Assembly (NCBI GenBank): GCA_951217055.1
Contig: OX578282.1
Coordinates: forward strand, 48,294,329-48,358,328
Origin: Gerris lacustris
Lineage: Eukaryota; Arthropoda; Insecta; Hemiptera; Gerridae
DNA length: 64,000 nt
Reading direction: 5' to 3'
Both the position numbers and the translations under genes were made by a program. Of this stretch, positions 62,915 to 64,000 are shown one piece after another; position 1 is the first letter of the stretch; each line of letters starts with the position of its first letter. The notes under the pieces were generated by a model. That model was not told the origin of the DNA. It saw nothing but the letters and a program-made list of their open reading frames with translations, and searched no databases.

Positions 62915-64000
62915 TTAATTTTCTATACCTGTTCCGTTCCTTTTGATTTCAACCCTTATTTTAGTTTTTTTCGACGCCTGTTGAATGGTGCCGACCTGGA
63001 GAAGCTACAGCGTCGTTGTTATGTTAGGTAACAGTGCATTTCTCTACCGGTTCGCCATGCTCTGTGTTTAACTTTTCGTTTCTCTTCCGACGCTCCTCTT
63101 TCCCCAAGTGTTTCTGGGAAAGATGGCGGGTAATTTCTTTTCTTCAGTTTTTTTCTGATTCTCTAGAATCTGTTATACCGATTGAGGTAGTTTCCGTTTA
63201 AATTAATTGTTTCCTGTGTTGGATGATTCCGGATGTTGCTTAGCCAACCTGTTGCTTCCGACGTACACGTTTCCGGATCTTCAAGTGGATTTCTGAACTG
63301 TAAGTTGATGTCTTTCTTTTCTCTTTAATTCCTGTGAGAAAATTAGAAGCGATTTAGTTCTGCGTATCGGCTTTTCAACTCAATTTTCTCTTACAGGTGT
63401 TTGTCGCCTATTAAGCCGATGGGGGAGGAGCAGTAGTGTTTGAACTTTGTATTTTTCTCTGTGAGATTTCATATCGTATGGGGATTGAATCTTCAATCCC
63501 CAGCCAGACAAGATCCTACGCTGGAAAGTCTACATTAGAGTCACCTTTGGACTACATGTGGACTCGACTCACCTGAAAACTGCTTTTACCGTCTCTTCTC
63601 ACATATGAATTACACTTACCGTATCGTTTGACAAACTGTAATACCGTTTCTATAATTTCTTTTAGTCCCGTCCTTTTTTTCTGTTTTATGTAATTTAGTA
63701 TAATCCAATCTGTGCTAATCTCCGGTGATGAACCGTACCCTCTCTCGTAACTTGCGAGACGGGGCATTCTGAGGTAAGGTTTGCGCACGTATTCCCATAC
63801 CTTAACGTAGAATCAGTTTTGCTCATTTAACTTTTTTACTTGATTCATTTAACTCAATTTTAACTTCATTTAATTAATTCTTATGTCCCGTACCTCCTTT
63901 AATCTTTAACTAATAAAAGTAATTAAGTAACTAGTAAATTTTAACTATATAACTTATAATTTAGATTTTTGTTTCTTTACCCCTCTGGGTTGTATTTGCC
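62915..64000. repeat. Dispersed unit D, second copy, runs off the window
   Basis: Same orientation as the first copy, about 95% alike by eye. It carries the uninterrupted AACTTATAATTTAGATTTTT that proves the insertion in the first copy, and lacks the 48090-48230 segment. Confidence 0.8.

Overview
This is AT-rich, repeat-laden nuclear DNA from an invertebrate animal. I lean towards an arthropod (crustacean or chelicerate) because of the long (AT)n tracts, Penelope-like elements, Tc1/mariner elements, tRNA-derived SINEs and a TATA plus TCAGT-type initiator upstream of the only intact genes. The species cannot be fixed from the sequence. No bacterial operons, rRNA or convincing functional tRNA genes are visible.

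Only two genes look intact: an almost identical pair (41936-42466 and 56342-56872, both minus strand). Each encodes the same 176-residue secreted protein with a signal peptide and about eleven 11-residue Gly/Ala/Leu/Gln repeats (consensus GLAGQGLGAAS). Each has an inferred non-coding first exon, a TATA box and an intron. Two damaged relatives (12852-13320 and 39192-39660, minus strand) make this a small tandem family on one strand.

Layout. Block A (1-14540) and block B (26366-40880) are a near-identical 14.5 kb segmental copy. The right half is almost free of substitutions by eye; the left half has many small differences. Between them lie a 5.5 kb GTGGTT-based array with higher-order structure (14540-20060), a broken Penelope-like element with a hammerhead-like motif (20776-21240), dispersed repeats, and a 1 kb palindromic element full of AAGGTCA/TGACCTT half-sites (24259-25257). 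Block B runs on into intact gene 1 and its upstream repeats (to 45.6 kb). Block C (about 52764-59755) is a third, more diverged copy of the part carrying intact gene 2, with several insertions absent from B. The rest (45.6-52.7 and 59.8-64.0 kb) is repeats: a 1.2 kb+ dispersed unit in two copies, one split by a perfectly palindromic insertion with a 13 bp target duplication; a 2.1 kb hairpin-like Tc1/mariner-superfamily derivative with a transposase remnant at its centre; and other TA-flanked elements lodged in (TA)n tracts.

A recurring theme is self-cleaving-RNA-like sequence. A clean hammerhead core (CTGATGA, 4 bp stem II, GAAAC) sits just downstream of, and on the same strand as, each silk-like pseudogene, and a mutated third copy lies at 46.4 kb. 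Weaker CTGAAGA...GAAAC motifs occur in the Penelope-like pieces. Because A and B are so alike, a haplotype-duplication assembly artefact must be excluded before reading biology into the 14.5 kb repeat.
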